Shown here: piece by piece, positions 34,397-44,215 of the stretch
How positions within the stretch are numbered: position 1 is the stretch's first letter
Layout of the letters: the number at the start of each line of letters is the position of its first letter
From: Curtobacterium sp. MCLR17_032
GTDB lineage: Bacteria; Actinomycetota; Actinomycetes; Actinomycetales; Microbacteriaceae
DNA length: 64,000 nucleotides
Assembly: GCF_003234795.2 (NCBI RefSeq)
Contig: NZ_CP126268.1
Span: 310,001-374,000, forward strand
Direction: 5' to 3'
Notes under the pieces: generated by a model
The model's input: the letters and a program-made list of their open reading frames with translations, nothing else
Database searches by the model: none
What the model was told of the DNA's origin: nothing
Made by a program: the position numbers and the translations under genes

Positions 34397-34870
34397 TCAG
34401 TACTCGACGACGTAGAACGTGCGGGACCCCGAGCGGTTGCCCTGGTCGTCCGTGGCGAAGAGGCGGTACTCGCCGTACCCGTCGTCCTGCGGGACGGTCA
34501 CCTGCAGCTGGCCGCGAGCACCCTGTCCGGCGACGCTGAACGTGGCCACCTCGCGCCACTCGCCGTCGATGCGCTGCTCGGCGTGCACGAGGCCACCGGC
34601 GCCGGGGACGAGGACCTCGGCGGTGTGCGAGGCTCCGTGCCCGTCGACGGTGAAGAGGTCGGCGTCAGCGCCCTCTTCGTCGTTGGTGGACTCGGCCCAG
34701 GCGCCGTCGACGGTCCGGACGAAGGGGGTGAAGAGGGTCTGGGTCTGCGCCGCGGACACGGACGACGGGGCGGACACGGTCGCGGCGTTCGCCGGGATCG
34801 AGGCGACGAGCGGGGCGCCGAGGGCGAGGACGAGACCGGCGGCGGCCGCCAGGGTGGTGCGCTTCTGCAT
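34397..34870 (-). CDS. Secreted protein, first of a tandem related pair
   Basis: The 157-residue protein starts with a Sec signal peptide (QKRTTLAAAAGLVLALGA; likely cleavage after ANA near residue 29), nearly the same as that of the downstream gene. The mature ~125 residues are acidic and beta-rich (AGGLVHAEQRIDGEWREVATFSV, GYGEYRLFATDDQGNRSGSRTFYVVEY), like a small Ig-like or fibronectin-like module. AGGAGC lies seven bases before the ATG. The region upstream (34940-34980) is AT-rich and should hold the promoter, perhaps for both secreted genes. Function unknown. Confidence 0.72.
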   Translation of the reverse strand: MQKRTTLAAAAGLVLALGAPLVASIPANAATVSAPSSVSAAQTQTLFTPFVRTVDGAWAESTNDEEGADADLFTVDGHGASHTAEVLVPGAGGLVHAEQRIDGEWREVATFSVAGQGARGQLQVTVPQDDGYGEYRLFATDDQGNRSGSRTFYVVEY

Positions 34871-35014
34871 GATGCTCCTGAGAGAGAGGGTGGTCGACAC
34901 CGGCCGGTGTCGCTGCGGTCCCGTAAGCGTCCGCCATCCCTCTGAATACATTCCGCATGTGATATAACGACAGCTGCTCGGACAGGAGGGTCCGGACCGG
35001 GCAAGCTCGGAGCC

Positions 35015-35872
35015 GTGACCGACGCAGCCCAGGACGCAGCCCGAGAGACCGGACGACAGGCGCGCCGTGTCGCCGACAGCCGCTGGTTCGAGACCACGGC
35101 CCGCGCGGGCTTCGTCGGGACGGGCGTCGTGCACCTGCTCATCGGCTACCTCGCCGTCCTGCTCGGCATCGGCAACGCCACCGCCGGCAGCGGTGCGCAG
35201 GGATCGCAGTCCGGCGACACCGACCAGTCCGGTGCGCTCGCGCAGATCGCGTCCGTCCCCGGCGGCGTGTTCCTGCTCTGGGTCGTCGCGATCGGCACCG
35301 CCGCACTGACCGTCCGCCTGGTCGTCGAGGCCGTCGTCGGCGGACGGACCGACGATGCCCGCGCCTGGCTCGCCCGGGCGAAGAACGCCGGCAAGGCGGT
35401 CGTCTACGGCGCCATCGCGTACTCGTCGGCCAGCTACGCGCTCGGTGCCGGCAAGAGCTCCACCGGTTCGAGCCGCAGCGCTGCGGCGACCGCCCTGGCC
35501 ACGCCCGGCGGCGTCGTCCTGCTGGTGCTCGTCGGCGCGGTGGCGGTCGCCATCGGGGTCGGCCTCGTCGTGATCGGCGTGCGCGGCTCGTGGAAGAAGC
35601 ACCTCCGGCCGCAGCCGGAGTCCGTGCGCCGCACCGTGGCCGTGCTCGCCACGCTCGGCTACGTCGCGAAGGGGATCGCCGTGGTCATCGTCGGCGTCCT
35701 CATCGCCGTCGCCGGCATCCGCAGCGACCCGGACCAGGCGACCGGGCTCGACGGGGCGTTCGACGCCCTCCGGTCGATGCCGGGCGGTTCCGTCGTGCTC
35801 GTCGTGGTCGGACTGGGCTTCGCGGCCTTCGGGCTCTACAGCTTCGTCCGGGCCCGGTACGCGCGCATCTGA
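35015..35872 (+). CDS. DUF1206 family membrane protein
   Basis: The 285-residue protein has three related pairs of membrane helices, as in DUF1206: WFETTARAGFVGTGVVHLLIGYLAVLLGIGN (first), an AGKAVVYGAIAYSSASYALG stretch (second) and LGYVAKGIAVVIVGVLIAVAGI (third). The repeats each contain an aromatic-G-x-x-A-K/R-G-x-V pattern. The family is widespread in actinobacteria and cyanobacteria and has no known function. The GTG at 35015 follows GGAG-type sequence; a TATAAC box at 34972-34977 may be its -10. It is divergent from the secreted-protein pair. Confidence 0.82.
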   Translation: MTDAAQDAARETGRQARRVADSRWFETTARAGFVGTGVVHLLIGYLAVLLGIGNATAGSGAQGSQSGDTDQSGALAQIASVPGGVFLLWVVAIGTAALTVRLVVEAVVGGRTDDARAWLARAKNAGKAVVYGAIAYSSASYALGAGKSSTGSSRSAAATALATPGGVVLLVLVGAVAVAIGVGLVVIGVRGSWKKHLRPQPESVRRTVAVLATLGYVAKGIAVVIVGVLIAVAGIRSDPDQATGLDGAFDALRSMPGGSVVLVVVGLGFAAFGLYSFVRARYARI

Positions 35873-36029
35873 ACGAACGGCATCCGGTCGCGACGCGCGG
35901 TCCCGATCGCGCAGAGGGGATGGTGGCGGCCCGCGACGCCCCGGCGATGCGAAGATGCATCGTCGCGTCGGCGACACGCCCGATGAGTCGTCACGCCACG
36001 CGCGACGCCCCCACCGAAGACGAGGAAGC

Positions 36030-37577
36030 ATGGCCCCGACGGACGCACCCCGGGAGCACGCCGGACTGCTGGCCGGCCGGTACCGGCTCGAGCAGGTCAT
36101 CGGTCGGGGCGGCATGTCCGTCGTGCACCACGCCTGGGACGAGAGCCTGGATCGCCCCGTCGCCGTGAAGCTCTTCCACCCGGGCATCGTCGACATCGCC
36201 CGCCAGGAGGCCGAGCAGGGCGTCCTGGCAGCGCTCGACCACCACAACCTCGTCAGCCTGCTCGACGCCGGGGTGGTCGAGGACCAGCACGGGTCGCTGC
36301 AGCGCTTCATCGTGATGGCGCTCGTGCACGGCCAGGACCTCGAGGAGCGGCTGGCGCTCGGGCCCCTCGCGTCGCGGCACATCGCCGAGATCGGCTACGA
36401 CATGGCCGAGGCGCTCGACTACATCCACGCGCAGGGCGTCGTGCACCGGGACATCAAGCCGTCGAACATCCTGCTGGTCGACTACGGCAACGGCTCCGAC
36501 CGGGCACGCGCACGGCTCACCGACTTCGGCATCGCGCTGGCCGCCGGCGTCGAACGGCTCACCGCGGACGGCGTCACGACCGGCACGGCCGCCTACCTCA
36601 GCCCCGAGCAGGCCCGCGGCGCGGAGGTCGGTCCGGCGAGCGACGTCTACTCGCTCGGCCTGGTGCTGCTGCAGTGCTTCACCCGGCGGCGTGAGTTCCC
36701 CGGGTCGCTCGTCGAGTCCGCCCTCGCCCGGCTGTCCCGCGACCCGGTCGTCCCCGAGCCGCTGCCGGAGCACTGGAAGCACGCCCTCGCCGCGATGACG
36801 GCGCAGGACCCGCGCGAGCGCCCGGTGGGTGCCGACCTGGTCGCGCTCCTCCGCCACGTCGTGATCACCGACACCGCGGAGGCTCCTCCCGCCGACCCGA
36901 CGTCGGCCGGCGTCGCGCACGGGCCCGGGCCCGACACCGTCGGCTCAGCCACGTCGTCGACCGCAGCCGGTCCCGTCACCGGTGGGGGCGCCTCCAGGAC
37001 GACGCCGGACGAGTCCCGGACCGACGCGTCGCGCCCAGCGACCCTGGACGTGCTGCCCGAGGAGGCGCTGCAGCGGACCACCAAGATGGCCGCGCGCTTG
37101 TTCGACGCCCCGATCGCCCTCATCGAGGTGCTGGACGAGGACCGCGAGTGGTCCCAGTCGTACGTCGCCGACGGTGTCGACAAGTCCGCGCGGAGCATCA
37201 GCTTCCGGAACGGCTTCGCGCCGGTGCCGGTGCCGGTCGTGATCCCGGACGGGTCCACGCACCCGGAGATGCGGAACAGCCCGCTCGTCACCGGACCGCT
37301 CGGCATCCGGTTCTACGTCAGTGTCCCGCTGGTCCGCCACGACGGCGTCACCGTCGGCACGCTCGCCGTGCTCGACTCCCGGCCCCGGACGGCCGACGAG
37401 GCCGACATGGCGAACCTGCGCGACCTCGCCGCACTCGCCGTCACCCAGCTCGAACTCCGCCAGGAGTCCCTGCGCACCACGAGCGACTCGGTGCCGATCC
37501 TCCGCACCGGGCAGGGCGCCCACGCGGCTCCGGTGACCGACGGCGGTGCCGCTGCCGGATCCGAACACGCCGTCTGA
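36030..37577 (+). CDS. Soluble Ser/Thr protein kinase with C-terminal GAF domain
   Basis: The 515-residue protein has a Hanks-type kinase domain (~15-285): glycine loop [12 protein letters not shown]-binding lysine 47 in VAVKLF, catalytic aspartate 141 in [11 protein letters not shown] at 165 and [14 protein letters not shown] proline/threonine-rich linker (~285-345) leads to a GAF domain (~350-490; [50 protein letters not shown]). There is no membrane helix or PASTA repeat, unlike PknB, so it acts in the cytoplasm and could sense a small ligand or redox state through GAF. GAGGAAG precedes the ATG. The trehalose-synthase-like gene follows 49 bp later. Confidence 0.9.
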   Translation: MAPTDAPREHAGLLAGRYRLEQVIGRGGMSVVHHAWDESLDRPVAVKLFHPGIVDIARQEAEQGVLAALDHHNLVSLLDAGVVEDQHGSLQRFIVMALVHGQDLEERLALGPLASRHIAEIGYDMAEALDYIHAQGVVHRDIKPSNILLVDYGNGSDRARARLTDFGIALAAGVERLTADGVTTGTAAYLSPEQARGAEVGPASDVYSLGLVLLQCFTRRREFPGSLVESALARLSRDPVVPEPLPEHWKHALAAMTAQDPRERPVGADLVALLRHVVITDTAEAPPADPTSAGVAHGPGPDTVGSATSSTAAGPVTGGGASRTTPDESRTDASRPATLDVLPEEALQRTTKMAARLFDAPIALIEVLDEDREWSQSYVADGVDKSARSISFRNGFAPVPVPVVIPDGSTHPEMRNSPLVTGPLGIRFYVSVPLVRHDGVTVGTLAVLDSRPRTADEADMANLRDLAALAVTQLELRQESLRTTSDSVPILRTGQGAHAAPVTDGGAAAGSEHAV

Positions 37578-37613
37578 GTCCCGCACCCGGCACCCTCCCC
37601 GGGGACGCGTGAC

Positions 37614-37619
37614 TAGCGT
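37614..37619 (+). promoter_or_regulatory. -10 box of the leaderless GH13 gene
   Basis: TAGCGT is followed by seven bases and the GTG at 37627; this arrangement decided the start chosen for the next gene. Confidence 0.6.
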
Positions 37620-37626
37620 GTGGGGC

Positions 37627-39978
37627 GTGGACATGGACGACGACGCACCCCGGACCGACGAGCGGATCGCTGACGAGTACCTGACCGGCGAGCGGCTGCC
37701 CGTCGGCGGTGTCCCGGAGCAGGGCGACGACCACGGCGACGCCGCCGTGGACGAGGACGAGGTGACCCCGGTCGCCCCTGACATCACCTACGACGAGCAG
37801 CTCTACCCGGCCCGCCCGCGTCGCCTGCGGCCGCGGGTGAACCTGCGCGGCGGCAGCCTGCAGCGCCGGTTCTCGGACCCGCGTGCCGCCAACGGCGAGA
37901 ACCCGGCGTACATCGAGTGGCTCGTCCGGCAGTCGATGCTCAAGGACGCCGACGTCCTCAGCCGCCAGCTCTCCGGCACGCCGGCCATGTGGCGGAACCC
38001 CTACGCCCGGCCCGACGCCCGCCGTGCCGTGTCGACCTCCGACGTGTGGTTCACCGCGTACCCGATCTCGCTCATCACCCGTGAGGGCGAGTCCTTCCTC
38101 ACCGCGCTCGCCGACCCGCAGCTGTGGTCCGCGTTCGAGCGCATCGGCATCAACGGCGTGCACACCGGCCCGGTCAAGCGTGCCGGCGGCATCCGCGGGT
38201 GGCAGGAGACCCCGAGCGTCGACGGCCACTTCGACCGGATCGGGACCCAGATCGACCCGACCTTCGGTGACGAGGAGACCTTCCAGCGGATGACCGACGT
38301 CGCCGAGGAACACGGCGGCAGCATCATCGACGACATCGTGCCGGGCCACACCGGCAAGGGTGCCGACTTCCGGCTGGCCGAGATGGCCTTCAAGGACTAC
38401 CCCGGGATCTACCACATGGTCGAGATCCCGCCGGAGGAGTGGTACCTGCTCCCCACCGTGCCCGAGCACCGCGACTCGGTGAACCTCGACCCGGCGACCG
38501 AGTCCGCCCTGGCCGAACGCGGCTACATCATCGGCGAGCTGCAGCGCGTGATCTTCCACCAGCCCGGCGTCAAGGAGACGAACTGGAGCGTCACCGCGCC
38601 GGTCGTCGGCGTCGACGGCACCACCCGGCGCTGGGTGTACCTGCACTACTTCAAGGAAGGGCAGCCGTCGGTCAACTGGCTCGACCCGACCTTCGCCGGC
38701 ATGCGCCTGGTGATCGGCGACGCCCTGCACTCGCTCGGCGACCTCGGCACGAGCGCGCTCCGACTCGACGCGAACGGGTTCCTCGGCGTCGAGAAGAGCG
38801 CAGAGGGCGCACCCGGTTGGTCGGAGGGCCACCCGCTCTCACACGCGGCGAACCACGTCATCGCCGGGATGGTCCGGAAGGTCGGCGGCTTCACCTTCCA
38901 GGAGCTGAACCTGACGATCGAGGACATCCGCGACACCGGGGCCGTCGGTGCCGACCTGTCGTACGACTTCATCAACCGACCCGCGTACCACCACGCCCTG
39001 GCCACCGGGGACACCGAGTTCCTCCGCCTGACGCTCCGCACTTCGCTGGAGCTCGGGGTCGAGCCGGTCAGCCTGGTGCACGGCATGCAGAACCACGACG
39101 AGCTCACCTACGAGCTCGTGCACTGGGCGACCCTGCACCAGGACGACCTCTACACGTTCCACGGCGAGGAGACCCGCGGCGGGGCGCTCGCCGAACGCAT
39201 CCGCGCCGACCTCACCGCGGCGCTGACCGGCGACGCGGCGGACTACAACCTGGTCTTCACGACGAACGGCATCGCCTGCACGACGGCCTCGCTCATCGCC
39301 GCGACGCAGGGGCACACCACCCTCGACGCCGTCACCGACGAGCACGTGCCGCAGATCCGCGACGCCCACCTGCTGCTCGCCGCGTTCAACGCCTGGCAGC
39401 CCGGCGTCTTCGCGATGTCCGGCTGGGACCTGCTCGGGTCGTTGACGGTGCCGCAGGAGACCGTGGCGGACCTCATCGCCGAGGGCGACACCCGGTGGAT
39501 CGAGCGCGGCGCGCACGACCTGCTCGGCGTCGCACCGGACACCGAGCGTTCGGCCTCGGGCATGCCCCGGGCCCGGTCGCTCTACGGTCCGCTGCCGGAA
39601 CAGCTCGAGTCGCCCGACTCGTTCGCGTCCCGCCTGGGCGAACTGCTGCGGGTGCGGACCGAGTACGGCATCGCCTCGGCCCGACAGGTCGACGTCCCCG
39701 AGGTCGCGCACCGCGGGATGCTCGTGATGGTGCACGAACTCGAGTCCACCGACGAGACGGGCGAGCCGGTCGTGCAGATCACCGTGCTCAACATGACCGA
39801 CACCCCGTTGGACGGCACCATCCGGTCCGAGTCGCTGCCGCACGGGGCGACGGTGGTCGACGCCACGGACCACAGCGAGCTCGGCACCGTCGACGACCTG
39901 TGCAGCTTCCCGCTCCGCATCGACGCGTACGGTTCGCGGTTCCTGGTGCTCCGCCGGAACGTCGAGCAGGGGGCCTGA
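37627..39978 (+). CDS. GH13 alpha-amylase family protein, trehalose-synthase-like
   Basis: The 783-residue protein has an acidic N-terminal extension of ~90 residues not usual in GH13, then a TIM barrel. The catalytic triad is complete: nucleophile Asp381 in ALRLDANGF, acid/base Glu426 in FTFQELNLT, and Asp491 in QNHDE. Conserved region I is atypical: [13 protein letters not shown] where most GH13 enzymes have an asparagine-histidine pair. The layout is closest to the trehalose synthase (maltose alpha-glucosyltransferase) branch, which turns maltose into trehalose. No signal peptide is present. The GTG at 37627 was preferred to the ATG at 37633 because of the -10 box seven bases upstream. SMP-30 follows after four bases. 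Confidence 0.8.
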   Translation: MDMDDDAPRTDERIADEYLTGERLPVGGVPEQGDDHGDAAVDEDEVTPVAPDITYDEQLYPARPRRLRPRVNLRGGSLQRRFSDPRAANGENPAYIEWLVRQSMLKDADVLSRQLSGTPAMWRNPYARPDARRAVSTSDVWFTAYPISLITREGESFLTALADPQLWSAFERIGINGVHTGPVKRAGGIRGWQETPSVDGHFDRIGTQIDPTFGDEETFQRMTDVAEEHGGSIIDDIVPGHTGKGADFRLAEMAFKDYPGIYHMVEIPPEEWYLLPTVPEHRDSVNLDPATESALAERGYIIGELQRVIFHQPGVKETNWSVTAPVVGVDGTTRRWVYLHYFKEGQPSVNWLDPTFAGMRLVIGDALHSLGDLGTSALRLDANGFLGVEKSAEGAPGWSEGHPLSHAANHVIAGMVRKVGGFTFQELNLTIEDIRDTGAVGADLSYDFINRPAYHHALATGDTEFLRLTLRTSLELGVEPVSLVHGMQNHDELTYELVHWATLHQDDLYTFHGEETRGGALAERIRADLTAALTGDAADYNLVFTTNGIACTTASLIAATQGHTTLDAVTDEHVPQIRDAHLLLAAFNAWQPGVFAMSGWDLLGSLTVPQETVADLIAEGDTRWIERGAHDLLGVAPDTERSASGMPRARSLYGPLPEQLESPDSFASRLGELLRVRTEYGIASARQVDVPEVAHRGMLVMVHELESTDETGEPVVQITVLNMTDTPLDGTIRSESLPHGATVVDATDHSELGTVDDLCSFPLRIDAYGSRFLVLRRNVEQGA

Positions 39979-39982
39979 GACC

Positions 39983-40858
39983 GTGACGGCGAGCGCGACC
40001 TCCGGCCCCGCCCGGGTGTTCAGCGACGTCCGGGCGACCCTGGCGGAGAGCATCGTCTGGGACCGGGCGCAGGGGGTCGGCCGCTGGGTGGACATCCCGA
40101 ACGGCACGCTGACCACCGCGGACGCCGACGGTCGGGTGCTGCAGACCACGCAGCTCGACCCGCCCCTGCCGTCGTTCCAGCCGCGTGCCGGGGGAGGCTT
40201 CATCGCCGCCCAGGACGACACCGTCGTGCTGACCGATGCCGACGGACACGTCGAACGCGAGCTGGCCGGTGTCACGCACGCCAACGACGAGATGCGCTTC
40301 AACGAGGGCAAGTGCGACCCGTTCGGCCGGTTCCTGGTCGGCAGCATGGACCCGACCGACGGGCCGCCGGCCGGCGCGCTCTACGCCTTCTCGGCGGACG
40401 GGTCGGTCGCGGTGCTGCGGAGCGGGTTCGGCACGACCAACGGCATGGAGTGGAACGACGACGGCTCCGAGATGTACGTGACGGACACCGACACGAACAC
40501 GGTCTACCGGGCCTCCTACGGACCCGACGGTCTGCTCGGCGACCTCGAGCCGTTCATCGACGGTGCCGCACACGACGGACTCGTCCGCGACGACGAGGGC
40601 TGCTTCTGGGGCGCGATCTACGGCGAGAGCAAGGTCGAACGGTACGGCCCGGACGGAGCGCACCTCGAGACGGTGGAGATCCCGGCGCCGAACGTGACCT
40701 CGGTGGCGTTCGGCGGGACGGACATGTCCCTGCTGCTCGTCGGGACCGCGCGGGAGGACCTGACCGAGGACCAACTGGCACGCTCCCCGCACTCCGGCTC
40801 GGTGTTCGCGGTGCCGACCCGCGTGCACGGACGCCCGGCGTTCCCCTTCGCCGGCTGA
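39983..40858 (+). CDS. SMP-30/gluconolactonase/LRE-like protein
   Basis: The 291-residue protein is a six-bladed beta propeller of the SMP-30 family: ESIVWDRAQGVGRWVDI carries the first metal-binding glutamate, then NEGKCDPFGRFLVGSMD, TTNGMEWNDDGSEMYVTDTDTN with the metal aspartate region, and HDGLVRDDEGCFWGAIYG. Members open sugar lactones such as gluconolactone. It starts four bases after the GH13 gene, so the two form an operon; the link suggests the substrate comes from the same glucose pathway. A GTG start is used. Confidence 0.85.
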   Translation: MTASATSGPARVFSDVRATLAESIVWDRAQGVGRWVDIPNGTLTTADADGRVLQTTQLDPPLPSFQPRAGGGFIAAQDDTVVLTDADGHVERELAGVTHANDEMRFNEGKCDPFGRFLVGSMDPTDGPPAGALYAFSADGSVAVLRSGFGTTNGMEWNDDGSEMYVTDTDTNTVYRASYGPDGLLGDLEPFIDGAAHDGLVRDDEGCFWGAIYGESKVERYGPDGAHLETVEIPAPNVTSVAFGGTDMSLLLVGTAREDLTEDQLARSPHSGSVFAVPTRVHGRPAFPFAG

Positions 40859-40949
40859 GGGTCCTGCCGGGCTGGCGACGCGCGCCGCGGCCGGAGCGGA
40901 GGACGCCCGCGGTAGCCTGGGCGACCGCCAGCCACCGCGAGGAGCGCCC

Positions 40950-42056
40950 ATGAACGACGAGCACCACCCGGGTCACCCCGTCCCGACCGGCGCCCCCGAC
41001 CCGGCCGGCGAACTCGCCCAGGCCGAGGACGCCGACGTCGAGGTCCGCGTCGACCGCATCGCCGTCGACCACACCTACGTGCGCGTCAGCTCGATCGGCG
41101 AGCCCGGTGAGCGCGCCTTCGTCCTGGTCGCGGGGCTCGGCATCGCGTCGACGTACTACGAGCGGCTCGCCCCGCACCTCAACGAGAACGGCCCGGTGCA
41201 CGCGCTCGACCTGCCCGGTTTCGCGGGGGTCCCGCGGTTCCGCGGCGGCGTGTCCATCGAGCGGTACGCCGACGCCGTCGAGAAGGTCATCGACGACCTC
41301 CGCCTGCACGACCCGGTGCTCATCGGCCACTCGATGGGGACGCAGGTCGTCGTCGAGGTCGCAGCCCGCCGCCCGGACATCTCCGACCTGGTGCTCATCA
41401 GCCCGGTCCTCGACCCGGCCGCGCGGTCGATCCCGAAGGCCGCGCTCCGCTTCCTCCGGTCCGCCGTGCACGAACCCGCCGCGGTCCGCTGGCACGCGGT
41501 CACCGCGTACGCGCTCTGCGGGTGGCACTGGTTCCGCAAGGTCCTGCCGAAGATGATCGCCTACCCGATCGAGGACCGCGTCGCCGACGTCCGGGCGCAC
41601 ACCCTGGTCGTCCGCGGCGAGCACGACGCACTCGTGCCGCGCTCGTGGGTCCGGCAGCTCGCCCGCGCGCTGCCCTACGGCGTCCTCCGCGAGGTCGTCG
41701 ACGGCGCACACTCGGTCATGCACGCCCAGGCCGACGCGGTGGCGCAGCTCGCCGTCGCCCACGTCGACGGTCGGCTGCCCGACCGTGGCGTCTCGTCGTT
41801 GCAGCGGGTCCGGGACGACTCCACCGCGACGGACCTGGACCGCCTCGGCGCGACCGACCGCTGGCTGGTCGTGAAGTCGCGGTTCATGGAGGTGTTCGGC
41901 ATGGCGAAGGGCGACGACGAGCAGCTCGAGGCCGCCAAGTCCGCGCACGCGGTCGCGATGGCCGACCACGACGGCATCCCGGTCGACCCTGACGAGCGCG
42001 ACGAGGTCGTCGACACGGTCGCGCCGGAGCGCGGCGGGGACCGACGCCCCTTCTGA
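40950..42056 (+). CDS. Alpha/beta hydrolase
   Basis: The 368-residue protein has the alpha/beta-hydrolase core (~50-280): FVLVAGLGIASTYYERLAPHL (oxyanion region), HALDLPGFAGVPRF, nucleophile Ser128 in IGHSMGTQVVVE, acid region VVRGEHDALVP, and the catalytic histidine in VDGAHSVMHAQ. A C-terminal extension of ~90 residues beyond the fold is unusual and mostly charged. A GAGGAGC ribosome site precedes the ATG. TAGCCT at 40914 may be its -10. Substrate unknown; it ends at a terminator shared with the convergent FAD reductase. Confidence 0.85.
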   Translation: MNDEHHPGHPVPTGAPDPAGELAQAEDADVEVRVDRIAVDHTYVRVSSIGEPGERAFVLVAGLGIASTYYERLAPHLNENGPVHALDLPGFAGVPRFRGGVSIERYADAVEKVIDDLRLHDPVLIGHSMGTQVVVEVAARRPDISDLVLISPVLDPAARSIPKAALRFLRSAVHEPAAVRWHAVTAYALCGWHWFRKVLPKMIAYPIEDRVADVRAHTLVVRGEHDALVPRSWVRQLARALPYGVLREVVDGAHSVMHAQADAVAQLAVAHVDGRLPDRGVSSLQRVRDDSTATDLDRLGATDRWLVVKSRFMEVFGMAKGDDEQLEAAKSAHAVAMADHDGIPVDPDERDEVVDTVAPERGGDRRPF

Positions 42057-42072
42057 CCACGACCGTCGGGCG

Positions 42073-42130
42073 GACGGACTGGAGGCCCGTGACCGGTTCC
42101 GCAGAACCGGGCACGGGCCTCCCGTCGGTC
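42073..42130. terminator. Long bidirectional hairpin terminator
   Basis: Arms 42073-42091 and 42112-42130 (GACGGACTGGAGGCCCGTG and its near complement) pair with two mismatches. The loop carries its own small hairpin (CCGGTTC/GAACCGG). It lies between convergent genes and belongs to the shared-stem family with slight divergence. Confidence 0.85.
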
Positions 42131-42193
42131 ACCGCCGGATCAGGCGGTCGACCCTGCCCGAACGACCCAGCCTGGTCGACGGGCTGGGGGCGT

Positions 42194-43390
42194 TCAGTCC
42201 GCGCTGATGAGACCGGGCAGCGCGTCCGGCGTCAGCGCGTGCGCCTCCGCCAGGACCTTCCGGGCCTCGTCGGTCTTGCCGGAGACGTTCCAGAGCAGCA
42301 CACCGGCGACCAGGTCGTCGTCACCCAGGTGGTAGACGACGCCGGTGACGTTCGGCTCGGCCCAGTCCTCGACGGTGCGGAGCGACGAGGACACGACGCC
42401 GACGGCCTCGTACCCGAGGTCGAAGACGTTCGAGTAGAACATCGGCGTGTGGTCGTACGTCTCGCCGGCGCCGGCCAGGTTGCGACCCGCCTGCCGGCCC
42501 TGCTGCTGGGCGTTGTCGACGTGCTCGACGCGGCGGGTGCCGAGCAGACGGTCCGGGTAGGACGCGACGTCCCCGGCGGCGAAGACCGCGGGGTCGTCGG
42601 TGACGAGCGTCGACGACACCGTGATGCCGTCGTCGACCGCCAGGCCGGCGTCCTCGGCGAGCTGCGTCGCGGGCTCGATGCCGAGGCCCGCCACGGCGGC
42701 GTCCGCCGTGATCGTGGAACCGTCGTCGAGCGTGAGCGTGACGCCGTCCGCGGTCGCCTCGCCGGACTCGACGCGGCGGCCGGTGCGGACCTCCACGCCG
42801 GCGTCGACGAAGCGCTGCTGGAAGGCGGCGGCGAGGCCGGCCGGGAACATGTGGCCACCGAGCACGTCGTCGGGGGTGACGAGCGTGACGCGGGCGCCGT
42901 TCTGGACGAGCCCGGCCGCGACCTCGGTGCCGATGTAACTGCCGCCGACGACGACCACGTGGGCGTTCGCGTCGGCGTGCCGGCGGAGCGTGCGGTAGTC
43001 GGCGGCGCTGCGGTAGCTGAGCACGCGGTCGGACGGCGCGAGCCCGGGCAGGTCACGCGGGTGGCCGCCGGTCGCCAGGAGCAGCCGCTCGTAGCCGACG
43101 ACGGTGCCGTCGTCTGTCGTGACGGTCTTCGCGTCCCGGTCGATCGACGCGACCCGGGTGCCCAGGACGAAGGTCGCCCCGGTCTCCTCGGTGTGCAGGT
43201 CGACCTTGTCGTCCCAGCTGAAGTCCGGGTCGGTCCAGAGCTTCTTGGACAGTGCCGGACGGGCGTAGGGGCGGCCGACGTCCTCGCTGATGATCCCGAT
43301 CGAGCCGTCGGGGTCGAGCTCGCGGATGCCGCGGGCAGCGGAGTCGGCGACCATCCCGCCGCCGACGATGAGGTAGCGGTGGTCGGTCAT
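42194..43390 (-). CDS. FAD-dependent pyridine nucleotide-disulphide oxidoreductase (ferredoxin reductase-like)
   Basis: The 398-residue protein has two nucleotide-binding folds: FAD site YLIVGGGMVADSAARGIRELD at the N-terminus and NAD site HVVVVGGSYIGTEVAAGLVQNG near residue 150. The FAD-contacting ATG motif (LLLATGGHPRDLPG) and VFAAGDVASYPD near residue 285 complete the family pattern. It resembles rubredoxin/ferredoxin reductases (also AIF-like) that pass electrons from NAD(P)H. GACGGAGGAACC before the ATG gives a strong ribosome site. It is the last gene of a Dps-SDR-reductase operon, 10 bp after the SDR. Confidence 0.88.
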   Translation of the reverse strand: MTDHRYLIVGGGMVADSAARGIRELDPDGSIGIISEDVGRPYARPALSKKLWTDPDFSWDDKVDLHTEETGATFVLGTRVASIDRDAKTVTTDDGTVVGYERLLLATGGHPRDLPGLAPSDRVLSYRSAADYRTLRRHADANAHVVVVGGSYIGTEVAAGLVQNGARVTLVTPDDVLGGHMFPAGLAAAFQQRFVDAGVEVRTGRRVESGEATADGVTLTLDDGSTITADAAVAGLGIEPATQLAEDAGLAVDDGITVSSTLVTDDPAVFAAGDVASYPDRLLGTRRVEHVDNAQQQGRQAGRNLAGAGETYDHTPMFYSNVFDLGYEAVGVVSSSLRTVEDWAEPNVTGVVYHLGDDDLVAGVLLWNVSGKTDEARKVLAEAHALTPDALPGLISAD

Positions 43391-43400
43391 GGTTCCTCCG

Positions 43401-44201
43401 TCAGATGGTGGCGACCGAGCCGGAGTCGACGCGGTAGTTCGAGCCGTTCACGAAGCTGGCGAGCTCGGAGCACAGGAACGCGACGACGTTCGCGACCTCT
43501 TCCGGCTCCCCGCGACGCTTGAGTTCCATGTACGGACGCTGCTCGTCGAGGAAGCTCGAGATCGCCTCGTCGAACGAGGTGCCGAGCTGCTTCGACCGCT
43601 TGTCCATCATGGCATCGGTCATCGGGGTGTGGATGAACGCGGGGGAGACCGTGTTCACGAGCAGCCCCTCCTTCGCGTACGAGCGCGACAGGCCCTTGGC
43701 GAACGAGAGCACCCCGGCCTTGGCGGCGCAGTAGGGCAGCTCGTCGTCGTACGGCTGCGAGGCGTCCTCGGACACCAGGTAGACGATCCGACCCCAGCCG
43801 CCGTTCCGGAGGTCCGCGATGAACTCGCGGGTGATCCGGACCGGGCCCATCAGGTCGACGTCGAGCGTCTCCTGCCAGCCGGCCTCGTCGATCTCGTGGA
43901 ACATGCCCTGGGCGCCGGTGACACCGGAGGACTGCACCAGGATGTCGATCTCGCCGACGGCGTCCCGCACCTTCTCGTGCAGCGCCGCGAGGCTCTCGGC
44001 GCTGCGGACGTCCGCGGCGAACGCGTGCAGTCTGCCGACCGGCGCTTCGAGCTGGTCGGCGCTGGTGTCGAGCCGACTCTGGTCGAGGTCGGTGACGACC
44101 ACGGTCGCGCCCTCGGCCAGGAGGATGCGTGCCGTGTTCCAGCCGATGCCGGAGTCACCACCGAAGACGAGTGCGGTCTTGCCCTGGATCCCGAGGTCCA
44201 C
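43401..44201 (-). CDS. Short-chain dehydrogenase/reductase in the Dps operon
   Basis: The 266-residue SDR shows GGDSGIGWNTARILLAEGA (cofactor loop; the first residue is GG rather than TG), the VQSSG motif, a serine in YLVSEDASQPYDD, YCAAK (Tyr-x-x-x-Lys) and NTVSPAFIHTPM. It would act on an unknown carbonyl or alcohol with NAD(P). The catalytic serine region is VSEDASQ, a normal spacing before the tyrosine. It uses GTG 14 bp after the Dps stop and precedes the FAD reductase by 10 bp, so all three are probably one mRNA. Confidence 0.87.
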   Translation of the reverse strand: MDLGIQGKTALVFGGDSGIGWNTARILLAEGATVVVTDLDQSRLDTSADQLEAPVGRLHAFAADVRSAESLAALHEKVRDAVGEIDILVQSSGVTGAQGMFHEIDEAGWQETLDVDLMGPVRITREFIADLRNGGWGRIVYLVSEDASQPYDDELPYCAAKAGVLSFAKGLSRSYAKEGLLVNTVSPAFIHTPMTDAMMDKRSKQLGTSFDEAISSFLDEQRPYMELKRRGEPEEVANVVAFLCSELASFVNGSNYRVDSGSVATI

Positions 44202-44215
44202 GTGCGACCCGCGGC

